From assembly GCF_024704835.1 (NCBI RefSeq), contig NZ_JAMXBE010000012.1:1-64000 (forward strand): a stretch of 64,000 bases of DNA. The letters run 5' to 3'. The stretch's first letter is position 1, and the number at the start of each line of letters is the position of its first letter. This DNA comes from Parapedobacter tibetensis. Its GTDB lineage: Bacteria; Bacteroidota; Bacteroidia; Sphingobacteriales; Sphingobacteriaceae. Shown here in pieces: positions 8,359 through 17,075 of the stretch. Under the pieces are notes generated by a model that worked only from the letters and a program-made list of their open reading frames with translations, searched no databases and was not told the DNA's origin. The translations under genes and the position numbers were made by a program.

Positions 8359-8411
8359 TTGTCTAAAGAGCCCGCTCAAGCAAACTTGGTGAACTCTTTT
8401 GCATAAAAATA

Positions 8412-8436
8412 CCCCTGCGTTCGCAGGGGCTTTTTT
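8412..8436. terminator. Bidirectional intrinsic terminator
   Basis: CCCCTGCG and CGCAGGGG pair tightly, followed by CTTTTTT on the plus strand. Reading the other way, the stem is followed by TATTTTTA. It ends the HxlR transcript on the plus strand and the tRNA-Pro transcript on the minus strand. Confidence 0.9.
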
Positions 8437-8439
8437 GGT

Positions 8440-8516
8440 TGGTCGGGATGGCGGGATTCGAACCCACGACCTCCAGCACCCCATGCTGGCGCGATACCTG
8501 GCTACGCTACATCCCG
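8440..8516 (-). tRNA. tRNA-Pro (anticodon GGG)
   Basis: A full cloverleaf reads on the minus strand. The acceptor CGGGATG pairs with CATCCCG. The anticodon stem CCAGC/GCTGG encloses loop ATGGGGT with anticodon GGG, and the T-loop is TTCGAAT. The terminal ACCA is encoded, so the CCA lies at 8440-8442. It decodes CCC/CCU proline codons. Confidence 0.95.
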
Positions 8517-8542
8517 TTTGGGGGTGCAAATATAAGAAAAAA

Positions 8543-8779
8543 TCAATCCAGGTCTAGCAAAAATCTCTTCGCCCCACGCTTTTTTATCCTAGCCTCTAGC
8601 TTAAGTGCCTCACGTCGATTAGCAGCTTCAAAATCTTTCACAATTCCCCATGGAATCCCACTTTTTGTATACCTGCTTTGGCCCTTATTGTGTTCGGCAA
8701 GCCTTTTGTTTATATCCGAACAACTTCCGGTATAATATTTACCGAGGGCATCGCTATATAATATGTAAACATGATACAT
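8543..8779 (-). CDS. GIY-YIG domain protein (UPF0213-like)
   Basis: This small 78-residue protein is made of one GIY-YIG nuclease-like domain. It shows HVYILYSDALGKYYTGSC at residues 3-20 (the GIY and YIG strands), then KRLAEHNKGQSRYTKSG and EARIKKRGAKRFLLD. The start at 8779 (MYHVYIL) is chosen because the domain begins there, although the frame stays open 60 bases further upstream. Stand-alone members are widespread in Bacteroidota. DNA-related activity is likely by family, but the role is unproven. It lies between tRNA-Pro and a LytTR regulator on the same strand. Confidence 0.85.
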   Translation of the reverse strand: MYHVYILYSDALGKYYTGSCSDINKRLAEHNKGQSRYTKSGIPWGIVKDFEAANRREALKLEARIKKRGAKRFLLDLD

Positions 8780-8834
8780 GGTTCTCAGAAATAGGTTTAA
8801 AAGCTCCCACGACCTTGACATCATGCGATATCTG

Positions 8835-8853
8835 GTCACGCCTATGGCGTGAC
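8835..8853. other. Perfect hairpin between LytTR and GIY-YIG genes
   Basis: GTCACGCC-TAT-GGCGTGAC forms an 8-bp perfect stem with a 3-nt loop, 10 bases past the LytTR stop on the minus strand. No T-tract follows, so it is either a weak terminator or an RNA-stabilising structure. Confidence 0.45.
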
Positions 8854-8863
8854 TATTCGTAAA

Positions 8864-9583
8864 TTATCCGTTTTTATCACCGATATATTTGTAGAAAGCA
8901 TCACGATAAGTATCCCCAACAGGAATAACCTTATCCTGGATAAAAATGCGTCCACGCTCGATACTCGCAATTTTGTCGAGTGCCACAATATATGAACGGT
9001 GTACCCTTACAAAACGGTTAGCAGGAAGGATATCTTCCATTTTCTTCATGTTTTGAAGGGTAACAATACGTTCGGTAGTTGTAAAAATGGAAATGTAATC
9101 CTTGAGCCCTTCTATGTACAAGATATCATCAAGGTCTACTCGTTGGATTTTATGTTCAGTCTTGACGAAAATGAAATCAACCATATCATTTTGTTGTACG
9201 GTCGAAAGAACCGGTTGTTGCGTTTTCAACACCGAATTGTTCAAGACCTTCTGAACAGACTTATAAAAGCGGTCAAAAGCGATGGGTTTCAACAAGTAAT
9301 CCACCACATTGAGTTCATAGCCTTCTAATGCATACTGGGGATAAGCTGTAGTGAGGATAACATCGCATTTACCATTGATGATTTTAAGAAACTGTATTCC
9401 TGTAAGTTCAGGCATCTGTACATCCAAGAACACCAGATCCACTTCACCATTCTGTACCATCGTCAGTGCTTCAATGGCATTGGTCGTGCTGGCTACAAGT
9501 GATAGTTCAGGTATCTTAGCCACATAATCTGCAATGATATCCAATGCCAGCGGCTCGTCATCTACTGCTATACATCTAACCAT
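8864..9583 (-). CDS. LytTR-type response regulator
   Basis: This is a 239-residue cytoplasmic response regulator. The receiver domain occupies residues 3-115, with acidic pair DDE at 8-10 and phospho-acceptor Asp54 in VFLDVQMPELTG. A LytTR DNA-binding domain follows at about 135-235, including the HRSYIVALDKIASIERG strand pair. The partner LytS-type kinase gene ends only 17 bases upstream on the same strand, so they form one operon. Paired direct repeats ahead of the kinase gene (10719-10751) have the 21-bp period expected of LytTR sites and suggest autoregulation. Confidence 0.92.
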   Translation of the reverse strand: MVRCIAVDDEPLALDIIADYVAKIPELSLVASTTNAIEALTMVQNGEVDLVFLDVQMPELTGIQFLKIINGKCDVILTTAYPQYALEGYELNVVDYLLKPIAFDRFYKSVQKVLNNSVLKTQQPVLSTVQQNDMVDFIFVKTEHKIQRVDLDDILYIEGLKDYISIFTTTERIVTLQNMKKMEDILPANRFVRVHRSYIVALDKIASIERGRIFIQDKVIPVGDTYRDAFYKYIGDKNG

Positions 9584-9600
9584 GAGCGTATACTTTTGGG

Positions 9601-10611
9601 TTATAAATATATGAAAAGTTCACCACTGTAATAATTGTCGGACTCCACAATATTAATGGTGTGTTTATCCGGATACCCTAACTGGAGCCTTCGTTTTAAA
9701 TTGGTAAGCCCCACCCCTTTCGTTTGATCCTTATTCACTTGACTCTTCGCATTTTCTGCCTTGAAATGCAAACGGCCATCTTGAACTTTTATATCAATGC
9801 GAATCGGTTTATTCGCATCGGTAGACACGCCATGCTTGAACGCGTTCTCAAGGAATGAAATGAGCAGTAAGGGCATGATGCGATGGTTCGTCTCATCAAT
9901 CTCCACATGAAAATCAACATAAATTTTTTCCTTGAAGCGTAATTTCTGCAGCTCAATATAATTTTGCAAATAATTAATCTCCTCCTCCAATAAAACGGCC
10001 TCTTCATTGCTTTCATAAAGCATATATCGCATGATCTCAGACAATTTCAAGATGGCCTCGGGTGTCTTTTCTGATTTCTGGTAGGCCAGTGAATAGATAT
10101 TATTTAATGAATTGAATAAGAAGTGCGGATTGATTTGTGATTTCAGAAAGGCCAGCTCTGCATTGAGTTTTTCATTTTCTAAGCTTTTACGCTGCTCCCG
10201 GTTCTTGAAATCAGAAGAAATCGTATATATAGCAGAACTCAGCAGCATGAAAAACAATCCCGTTATCAACGCGGCAACGACGTACTGTATAGGGGTCAAC
10301 ACCTTATCCTTATTATCGCCATACCGCAGAATGATATCTTCAAATTGCAGTGCCATGGCATATTTGACGGCTATTGAAACCACTAAAACAACTGCCATAT
10401 ACAATACTGCACGCCCATACTGACTGCTATCAATGAGCGGTGGATTGATAAAGAAATAGTGCACATAAAAAATAACGATGTTCAATGCACCATATAGCAA
10501 TATAATAATGGCCGACTCCTCTGGTCGTTCCCTTACATTAACAAGATACAAAACCGTCAATAAGACCACCCAAATGAGGATATGAATCAAAACTGCTTTA
10601 TTTTTAAGCAT
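9601..10611 (-). CDS. LytS/YehU-type sensor histidine kinase
   Basis: This 336-residue membrane kinase has four predicted helices, at about residues 8-24, 35-55, 66-86 and 105-128. The His_kinase domain (PF06580) follows, with phospho-acceptor His in INPHFLFNSLNNIYSLA near residue 188. An ATP-binding part has LLLISFLENAFKHG and GVGLTNLKRRL. It lacks a classical periplasmic domain. The start at 10611 is preferred over one 72 bases upstream because the first helix begins directly after it. It phosphorylates the adjacent LytTR regulator by inference from operon structure. Confidence 0.9.
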   Translation of the reverse strand: MLKNKAVLIHILIWVVLLTVLYLVNVRERPEESAIIILLYGALNIVIFYVHYFFINPPLIDSSQYGRAVLYMAVVLVVSIAVKYAMALQFEDIILRYGDNKDKVLTPIQYVVAALITGLFFMLLSSAIYTISSDFKNREQRKSLENEKLNAELAFLKSQINPHFLFNSLNNIYSLAYQKSEKTPEAILKLSEIMRYMLYESNEEAVLLEEEINYLQNYIELQKLRFKEKIYVDFHVEIDETNHRIMPLLLISFLENAFKHGVSTDANKPIRIDIKVQDGRLHFKAENAKSQVNKDQTKGVGLTNLKRRLQLGYPDKHTINIVESDNYYSGELFIYL

Positions 10612-10718
10612 AATTGCAAATATACTGTTCAAAAGCAATAATTGCTTTGGTTGATAGACAAACATCTCGCTTCTATCGGCCAATCCCCTATTACGATAGA
10701 TGAACGTCTAAAAACCCG

Positions 10719-10751
10719 TTAGTCTACAAAATCAGACGGTTGGTCTAAAAG
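10719..10751. promoter_or_regulatory. LytTR-type direct-repeat site candidate
   Basis: TTAGTCTACAAA at 10719 and TTGGTCTAAAAG at 10740 are direct repeats with a 21-bp period. A third GTCTA occurs at 10706. LytTR regulators such as E. coli YehT and YpdB bind paired direct repeats of this period. The site lies between the divergent kinase gene and the small membrane-protein gene. Confidence 0.4.
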
Positions 10752-10838
10752 ATTTCTACAGAAAGCCAAGTATTAGTTCCTTTGTACTGTGCGTTTGGAA
10801 GTTGGTGTGATTGTATAATATTGCAAACAATAAGAACA

Positions 10839-11015
10839 ATGAAAAAATTGAGCGTTAACATTTCACCTTTTCTATTACTTATTATTCCCTTTTTCATAGC
10901 CCTGCTAATGGTGGCTGGACAGGCTGGGAGTGAAGTTATCCAAGAGCGGATCCAACTGAATGCCTCCTTTATATCCCTGCAAGATATCAATATTTTCAAG
11001 GTATTATCGCGGTAA
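10839..11015 (+). CDS. Small single-helix membrane protein
   Basis: This is a 58-residue protein with a basic start (MKKLSVN), one long hydrophobic helix at about residues 9-27 (PFLLLIIPFFIALLMVAGQ) and a short polar tail. The frame is open further upstream, but MKK ahead of a helix is the natural start. No family is recognised. Divergence from the LytS kinase and the direct repeats between them make it a possible target of that two-component system. A chance frame cannot be excluded. Confidence 0.45.
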   Translation: MKKLSVNISPFLLLIIPFFIALLMVAGQAGSEVIQERIQLNASFISLQDINIFKVLSR

Positions 11016-11092
11016 TGGTATCCTAAAGGATTCATATGGGACTGAGGCAATAAAGAGCCGCGGGCAATCTCGCACTTCTCGTCCAACTTCCT

Positions 11093-11100
11093 TACCTTTG
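11093..11100 (+). promoter_or_regulatory. -7 promoter element touching a start codon
   Basis: TACCTTTG matches TAnnTTTG exactly and ends 5 bases before the ATG at 11106. Transcription would begin at about the start codon, giving a leaderless or nearly leaderless message. No clear -33 box is seen. Confidence 0.4.
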
Positions 11101-11105
11101 CATTC

Positions 11106-11747
11106 ATGCAAAGCCCGCTTATTTCATTGCACAGCATCTTGGAAGCATTAAACCTCGATACCGCATGCATATCATTACTCGAACAGACTGAAGAGCATGG
11201 TGAATTTATCCAAGCCAAGACTCCCAAAACAATCTATTCCACCATCCGCATCATCGGAGATATGCTGAATGTGAAACAACGGGCGGACCAGTTAGCTGAA
11301 AACCTTGAGGAACGTATCAATATCATCACCCATAAACTCAAGTTCATTGCTGATGAGCATAAACCCAAAGTATTATGCATCAACGGTGTATCCCCAATGA
11401 CAATTGCACATAATGAATATATCGATAACCTTGTCAGTATTGCCGGCGGCATCAATTACTTTGATGCACCGAGTGACAAGCTGAATCCTGATCTCCTAAT
11501 CATCATCAGTAGCCAGCCCATGCCACAGCTATTGGATGAGTTGCCCGCTGCATTATCCAATCGGGAATGGTCGGAAACACAAGCCGTAAAAAACAATAAC
11601 GTATACGTTATACACAACAGTAAATTCCTGCATCAGCCCGGGGCTACCATTGCCGATGACATAGAAATACTGGCGGAAATCATCAACCCACGGCAATTTT
11701 TCTTCGGGCGTAATGAAGATGTCTGGATGCAGTTTAGTTTGAATTAA
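11106..11747 (+). CDS. Short BtuF/TroA-like periplasmic-binding-fold protein, probably N-terminally reduced
   Basis: This is a 213-residue protein. The central helix and second lobe (TIYSTIRIIGDMLNVKQRADQL, then PKVLCINGVSPMTIAHNEYIDNLVSIAGG, then a PDLLIII strand) match the BtuF/FecB-type substrate-binding family. Family members usually run 260-380 residues. The usual first lobe with its RIVSL strand is missing or rewritten, and no signal peptide or lipobox is visible. It may be a decayed cobalamin or siderophore binding protein, or a soluble derivative. No transporter genes lie nearby. Upstream in-frame sequence does not restore the missing lobe. Confidence 0.5.
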   Translation: MQSPLISLHSILEALNLDTACISLLEQTEEHGEFIQAKTPKTIYSTIRIIGDMLNVKQRADQLAENLEERINIITHKLKFIADEHKPKVLCINGVSPMTIAHNEYIDNLVSIAGGINYFDAPSDKLNPDLLIIISSQPMPQLLDELPAALSNREWSETQAVKNNNVYVIHNSKFLHQPGATIADDIEILAEIINPRQFFFGRNEDVWMQFSLN

Positions 11748-11779
11748 AATCACAAGCCATGGGCAATTCCTCCGCCCAA

Positions 11780-13087
11780 TTAAGGATATTTCAATAAATG
11801 CGATTTGAATGCTGCAAAATCCACTGGCAATTCCATCACCTCTTTCCTACGACCTTTCAACGTCTTTACTTGTTCGGGGATGATAATCTTCGCAGCGATT
11901 TCAGGCGGAAAAACCTCCGGGAATTTGCAGGGGTGGGCAGTGGATAGGAACACTGTCGCATATGCTCCGGGATGTTGCTGCCGGTAGGTTTCGGCTGCCA
12001 GCCAAGCGATAGCCGTATGCGGGCAGGCCACATAGCCATAACGGTTGAAAATCGTTTGTATGGCTATCTGGGTTTCAGAATCGTTGTATGTGTAGGCAGA
12101 TATAACCTTCCTCAGCCCAGCCACATCATGATCAAATAAATCCATGATTCGCACCCAGTTGCTCGGATTTCCCACATCCATGGCATTGGCCAGTGTCTGT
12201 ACGGATGGCCGAGGTTCGTAATTGCCGCTTTCTAGGAAACGTGGCACCGTATCATTCACGTTGGTGGCAGCGATGAAACGTTTCACAGGCAATCCCATCT
12301 TATAGGCCATCAATCCCGCACCGATATTACCGAAATTACCGCTAGGAACGGAAAACACCACCTCCTTGATGCCTTGCGACAGCAACTGTGCATAAGCATT
12401 GAAATAATAGAATGTTTGCGGAATGAGCCGTGCAATATTGATAGAATTTGCCGAGGTAAGCCGCAATTTTTTCCGAAGGTCTTCGTCATTAAATGCTTCT
12501 TTGACCAACGACTGGCAATCATCGAATGTGCCATCCACCTCGATGGACCGTATATTTTGGCCATTGGTAGTCAATTGCAGCTCCTGCACAGGGCTTACCT
12601 TTCCCTTGGGATATAGGATGGTAACCCTTGTACCCAGTACGCCCAGAAAGCCCAACGCTACTGCACCTCCAGTATCACCCGAAGTAGCCACCAATACATC
12701 CAACACGGATTTTTCTTCTCCTGATAGATAAGCCATTATTCGGCTCATAAAACGGGCCCCGAAATCCTTGAAGGCTAACGAAGGACCATGAAACAGTTCC
12801 AATACAGCCGTACCGCTATCCAACGGTTTTACAGGCGCTTCAAAATCCATGGCATCACGGATGATTGCATGCAAGTCGGCTTCCGGAATATCTTCTCCTA
12901 ACAGCGACTTGGCTACTGTAAAGGCTATTTCCTGCAATGAATATTGTTGGAGATTTTGGATGAAATAAGGATCCAGCTGTGGTATCCGCTCTGGCATGTA
13001 CAATCCCCTATCAGCCGGTAGGCTATTAAAGACGGCCTCCTTGAAAGAAACCCGTAATCCGTTATTATTTGTACTGTAAAATTGCAT
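11780..13087 (-). CDS. thrC: Threonine synthase
   Basis: This 435-residue PLP enzyme converts O-phosphohomoserine to threonine. The N-terminal domain begins MQFYSTNN and includes GLYMPE. The PLP-binding Lys107 lies in FHGPSLAFKDFGARF, followed by the phosphate-binding ATSGDTGGAVALGFL loop near residue 145. It also carries the long insertion typical of bacterial class I enzymes, and its length is normal for the family. It is the last gene of thrA-thrB-thrC, 78 bases after thrB, and should fall under the leader-peptide attenuator upstream of thrA. Confidence 0.96.
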   Translation of the reverse strand: MQFYSTNNNGLRVSFKEAVFNSLPADRGLYMPERIPQLDPYFIQNLQQYSLQEIAFTVAKSLLGEDIPEADLHAIIRDAMDFEAPVKPLDSGTAVLELFHGPSLAFKDFGARFMSRIMAYLSGEEKSVLDVLVATSGDTGGAVALGFLGVLGTRVTILYPKGKVSPVQELQLTTNGQNIRSIEVDGTFDDCQSLVKEAFNDEDLRKKLRLTSANSINIARLIPQTFYYFNAYAQLLSQGIKEVVFSVPSGNFGNIGAGLMAYKMGLPVKRFIAATNVNDTVPRFLESGNYEPRPSVQTLANAMDVGNPSNWVRIMDLFDHDVAGLRKVISAYTYNDSETQIAIQTIFNRYGYVACPHTAIAWLAAETYRQQHPGAYATVFLSTAHPCKFPEVFPPEIAAKIIIPEQVKTLKGRRKEVMELPVDFAAFKSHLLKYP

Positions 13088-13165
13088 CTTATCGTTCTAA
13101 TCTCGTATCGGTGTAAACCCGTTTAGTTCGCGTCATCTGTGTTCAATGCTTTCGGGCTTTTGCTT

Positions 13166-14173
13166 TCACTCTTCCCGACCTTGTATTTCCTTCGGTCCTT
13201 CGGTATTTATTCCAGAAACATATCCGTTGCTATCGATACCTTGACCAGCCAGGTGTGCCTGTACCACCGAAGTGATATGAGTTGCAATGTCCTTGCTTTG
13301 GGCAAAGGCAAAAACAGATGGACCTGAGCCAGAAATACCGAATCCAAGTGCCCCTGCCTCCATGGCTAATCGGCGCATTTCGTAAAATTCTGGTATCAAG
13401 ATGGCACGCGTGGGCTCAATCAATACATCCTGCATGCTACGCCCAATCAAGTGATAGTCGCTAGTAAACAAACCCGCTACCAGTCCGGCGATGTTCCCCC
13501 ATTGAATGACGGCGTCTTTGAGCGCCACTTTCGCTCGGATCATCTGCCGGGCATCGCGTGTAGGCACATCCACATACGGAAACACCACCGATGTATACAG
13601 TTCGGACGGTACAGGCAACGCCACCACATCCAGCGGATCGTATCCCCGGATCAGTGTGATACCTCCCAATAAGGAGGGCGCCACATTATCTGCATGGCCA
13701 TGACCACAGGCCAATTCTTCTCCCTGTATGGCAAAGGGTAGCAATTCTTGCCGCGAAAGCGGGCTACCCAACAATGTGTTGATTGCAAACAGTCCCGCTA
13801 CCGTACTTGCCGCGCTTGATCCCAAGCCACTCCCGATGGGCATTTGTTTATGCAATTCGATTTCCACCCCAACATCAGTCCGGTCGATATACTGGAGGAA
13901 TGACATCACACTCGCGCTGACGGTATTTTTTGCCGCCTCACGGGGTAGCCTCCCATCGTCGCCTGTGATATTCACGATGTGTACCCCTTGACGATCAGCT
14001 TTGCACATGATTACCTCATCTCCTGGTTCATTCAAGGCAAAACCAAGAACATCAAATCCACAGACCATATTGGCCACGGTGGCCGGGGCAAATACATGTA
14101 CGCTGTCTTTTTCGATGCGGTCTGCTTCAGCTTTTATTCCGGTTGTTGTATATATTGATTCCATATTGTCCAA
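13166..14173 (-). CDS. thrB: Homoserine kinase
   Basis: This 335-residue GHMP-family kinase makes O-phosphohomoserine. The N-terminal motif VFAPATVANMVCGFDVLGFAL lies from residue 28 (split here as the substrate region). The ATP-binding loop PIGSGLGSSAAS spans about 112-123, and the C-terminal GFGISGSGPSVFAFA motif is also intact. About 24 residues precede the conserved start. A second Met three codons in is equally possible, and no later start fits. It lies 24 bases after thrA and is probably translated from the same message. Confidence 0.95.
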   Translation of the reverse strand: MDNMESIYTTTGIKAEADRIEKDSVHVFAPATVANMVCGFDVLGFALNEPGDEVIMCKADRQGVHIVNITGDDGRLPREAAKNTVSASVMSFLQYIDRTDVGVEIELHKQMPIGSGLGSSAASTVAGLFAINTLLGSPLSRQELLPFAIQGEELACGHGHADNVAPSLLGGITLIRGYDPLDVVALPVPSELYTSVVFPYVDVPTRDARQMIRAKVALKDAVIQWGNIAGLVAGLFTSDYHLIGRSMQDVLIEPTRAILIPEFYEMRRLAMEAGALGFGISGSGPSVFAFAQSKDIATHITSVVQAHLAGQGIDSNGYVSGINTEGPKEIQGREE

Positions 14174-14197
14174 TGCAAGCTATTAGGCGCCAAATAA

Positions 14198-16645
14198 TTA
14201 TGCTCCAACATTTACCAAATCGGCGAAGACTCCTGCGGCGGTCACTTCTGCGCCCGCTCCAGGGCCTTTCACCACTAATGGCCGTTCTTTGTATCGTTCC
14301 GTCGTGAATGAGATGACGTTGTCGCTCCCAGAGAGCGTAAAAAAAGGATGGTCTTTATCTACCAATTCCAATGCGATAGACACGTGGCCTTCTTCCAGTT
14401 TGCCGATGTACCGGATGGCTTTCCCCTGTTGTTGAGCTTTATCCTTCAAGTCATTGAAATAGCTATCCGCGGCTTTTAATTCCCGGTAAAAATCATCCAC
14501 CGAAGTCGCCCGGATACATGTTTCTGGCAATATGGTCCCCAAATCCACGTCCTCCGCTTCAAGCGGGTAGCCTGCATCCCTTGCTAGTATCAGCATTTTA
14601 CGCATAAAATCCGTACCCTTCAAGTCATCTCGGGGATCAGGCTCGGTATACCCCAATCGTTGTGCCGTTTCCACAACATCATGGAAGGAAGCGTCTCCGG
14701 TAAAATTATTGAAAATATACGATATCGTACCCGAAAGTATTGCTTCAATACGAATGATGCGATCGCCGCTCAGCATCAAATCCTTGAGCACACGCACGAT
14801 GGGTAAACCTGCCCCTACATTGGTTTCGTAAAAAAAATCTACCCCATGCCTGCGGGCGGTGTCTTTCAGGGCCTTGTATTGGGCGTATTTGCCCGAATTG
14901 GCGATTTTGTTGCAGGTAACTATGGAGATATTGGATTTGAAAATTTCCTCGTAATAATGAATTGGCAATTCGCTTGCCGTGTTATCGATAAACACGCAAT
15001 TAGGTAAATTCATCAACTTCATCTGTGCCATAAACTGCGCCAAATCCGCCTGTTCGCCAAATTCTTGCAGCTGTTCCTGCCAGTTGTTTAACGTGATTCC
15101 ATCACTCTTGAACAACATCTTTCGTGAATTGCTGATTCCCACTACTTTTATTTCAATGTCATTGTGGTCTAGCAAAAACCCATATTGCTCCTGTATCTGC
15201 CGGAACAAGGTGGAGCCAATGTTTCCCGTCCCCAGGCTGAAAACGTGCATGGTCTTGTTCAATTGGGCAAAAAAAGCATCGTGCACCGCGTTCAGTGCTT
15301 TGGAAAGGTCAGACTGGGAAATAATCACCGAGATATTGTATTCAGATGAGCCTTGGGCTATCGCTCGGACATTGATACCGTTTCTACCTAGGGCATGGAA
15401 AAGCTGCCCAGACATGCCGGGTGTCTGTTTCATGTTTTCACCGACGATGGCCAGTACAGACAATTTCCCTTCAATCTCCGGTTCCAATAGCTTATTGGCT
15501 TGCAGTTCCAGTTCGAATTCATTTTCAATCAACCCCTTTGCACGTAATGCATCTGCTGGATGTATGGCAAACGTGATGCTATGTTCGGATGAAGATTGGG
15601 TAATTAGTACCACATTAATCTGTTCCCGAGCCAATAGGGTAAACAACCGCCCACTGAAGCCTGCCTTTCCCACCATCCCACTGCCAATCAGGTTGATTAG
15701 ACTGATATCTGAAATGGAAGAAATGCCTTTGATCGGCAATGTTGTTTTGCCGCTATCGTGTTGGATTGTTGTTCCAGCAAAATCCGGGTTGAATGTATTC
15801 CGTATAATGATGGGAATTTTCTTAAGGAATGCTGGAATCATGGTAGGTGGATAGATAACCTTGGCTCCAAAATACGACAATTCCATCGCCTCCGTATAGG
15901 AAAGTATGGGAAGCGAAAACGCCTTTTTTACGATGCGGGGATCAGCAGTAAGCATGCCATCCACGTCTGTCCATATCTCAATGGCTTCGGCATCAAGTGC
16001 CGAGCCGATGAGGGCTGCTGTATAATCACTCCCCCCCCTACCCAATGTGGTGACCCTGCCATTTTCATTGGCTGCGATGAATCCAGTGACGAACAGCAAT
16101 TGCCCGGGGTTCTCGGCAACAAAAGCCTGTATAAGCCGCTCCGAACTTGCCTGATTTACATGCGCGCTCCCAAAATGGCTGTCCGTTCGGATAAGCCGTG
16201 TGGCATCCACAAACAACGCTTCTGGGAAATACTGTTCAGCAATTTTGCTAACCAAAAACGCCGAACACCTTTCGCCATAACTCAGAATCAGGTCTTTGCT
16301 TTGCAAACTCAATTCCCTAAGGTTGAAGACACCTTGCAGCAGGTCTTCCAATTCATTGAGATAAAGTTTCAGCTTGGTGAAAACAGGGTTTTGATATTTA
16401 ATTCCGATAAGCTGTTTCACCACTGCAAAGTGGCGGGCTTCCAATTCTTGCAACCCACCCATGAAATTCACGCCTTCTGCGGCATCTTCCGCAAGCCGAG
16501 TGAGCAAGTTGGTCACGCCCCCCATGGCAGATAATACTGCTACCGGGCGCTCACCGGATTCATGTGATCTCTTTACAATTTCTAGTACTGCACGGATACT
16601 GTCTACGGAACCTACGGATGTGCCGCCAAATTTGAGTACCTTCAT
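14198..16645 (-). CDS. thrA: Bifunctional aspartokinase / homoserine dehydrogenase
   Basis: This 815-residue fusion catalyses the first and third steps toward threonine. The aspartokinase domain begins directly with MKVLKFGGTSVG and has the FVTGFIAANENGRVTTLGRGGSDYTA region near residue 200 (substrate and nucleotide contacts). Two ACT repeats follow at about 310-450, the usual site of threonine feedback. The homoserine dehydrogenase part starts near 465 with the nucleotide fold FSLGTGNIGSTL and ends in the GPGAGAEVTAAGVFADL motif. The start at 16645 is required because a longer frame would run into the attenuator hairpin at 16681-16713. Confidence 0.97.
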   Translation of the reverse strand: MKVLKFGGTSVGSVDSIRAVLEIVKRSHESGERPVAVLSAMGGVTNLLTRLAEDAAEGVNFMGGLQELEARHFAVVKQLIGIKYQNPVFTKLKLYLNELEDLLQGVFNLRELSLQSKDLILSYGERCSAFLVSKIAEQYFPEALFVDATRLIRTDSHFGSAHVNQASSERLIQAFVAENPGQLLFVTGFIAANENGRVTTLGRGGSDYTAALIGSALDAEAIEIWTDVDGMLTADPRIVKKAFSLPILSYTEAMELSYFGAKVIYPPTMIPAFLKKIPIIIRNTFNPDFAGTTIQHDSGKTTLPIKGISSISDISLINLIGSGMVGKAGFSGRLFTLLAREQINVVLITQSSSEHSITFAIHPADALRAKGLIENEFELELQANKLLEPEIEGKLSVLAIVGENMKQTPGMSGQLFHALGRNGINVRAIAQGSSEYNISVIISQSDLSKALNAVHDAFFAQLNKTMHVFSLGTGNIGSTLFRQIQEQYGFLLDHNDIEIKVVGISNSRKMLFKSDGITLNNWQEQLQEFGEQADLAQFMAQMKLMNLPNCVFIDNTASELPIHYYEEIFKSNISIVTCNKIANSGKYAQYKALKDTARRHGVDFFYETNVGAGLPIVRVLKDLMLSGDRIIRIEAILSGTISYIFNNFTGDASFHDVVETAQRLGYTEPDPRDDLKGTDFMRKMLILARDAGYPLEAEDVDLGTILPETCIRATSVDDFYRELKAADSYFNDLKDKAQQQGKAIRYIGKLEEGHVSIALELVDKDHPFFTLSGSDNVISFTTERYKERPLVVKGPGAGAEVTAAGVFADLVNVGA

Positions 16646-16680
16646 TTTCTTAGTCGAATTAGTTCGTTTATCTGAAAACA

Positions 16681-16713
16681 AAAGCGCCTTCCTGTATTCG
16701 AGGAAGGCGCTTT
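16681..16713 (-). terminator. Attenuator terminator of the thr operon
   Basis: The stem AAAGCGCCTTCCT pairs perfectly with its complement around a 7-nt loop. On the minus strand it is followed by TTTTGTTTTC, a typical U-rich tail. It stands between the leader peptide and thrA, 36 bases before the thrA start. This is the position of the terminator in E. coli-type thr attenuation. Confidence 0.88.
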
Positions 16714-16746
16714 ATTGTTCTTTATCATTACGATTACAACATAAAA

Positions 16747-16812
16747 TTACTTCCTCCGTGCTTCATACCCGGTGGTAATAATTGTCGTTGTAATTATTGA
16801 ATGTCTTTTCAC
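16747..16812 (-). CDS. thrL: Threonine-operon leader peptide (ThrL-like)
   Basis: A 21-codon frame begins with GTG at 16812, reads VKRHS-IITTTIITTG, then YEARRK and stops. It holds five Thr and four Ile codons within ten positions, the same layout as E. coli ThrL (MKRIS followed by a Thr/Ile run and TTG). An in-frame stop lies four codons upstream, so GTG is the only common start. Ribosome stalling at the Thr/Ile codons when charged tRNA is scarce would prevent formation of the terminator at 16681-16713. Too short for ordinary gene finding. Confidence 0.82.
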   Translation of the reverse strand: MKRHSIITTTIITTGYEARRK

Positions 16813-17075
16813 GATATTTTTTCAAATTTCTGCGACAAAGGAAAACTATTATTTTGATATTAACAAGAAAAAAGTCACTTTTTTATGATTTCTATATTTA
16901 TAACCCTTGTTTCTTATTTATTAGCGTACACTATGAAAAAACTGTTGAGATTATTAAATTATTAATTTTTCCTTGCATCAATAATATTTTTAACATAGCT
17001 TTGCGAACCAACGGACCTAAAATAGGTACGTCAATAAACAATCAACGTCTGCATGTTTCACAAAAACGCAGCTTA

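Noticed and set aside
10745-11227. 160-codon open frame on the minus strand
   Set aside because: It runs opposite the small membrane gene and the BtuF-like start, with no family pattern.
14979-15854. 291-codon open frame on the plus strand
   Set aside because: It lies wholly within thrA on the other strand, where coding is certain.
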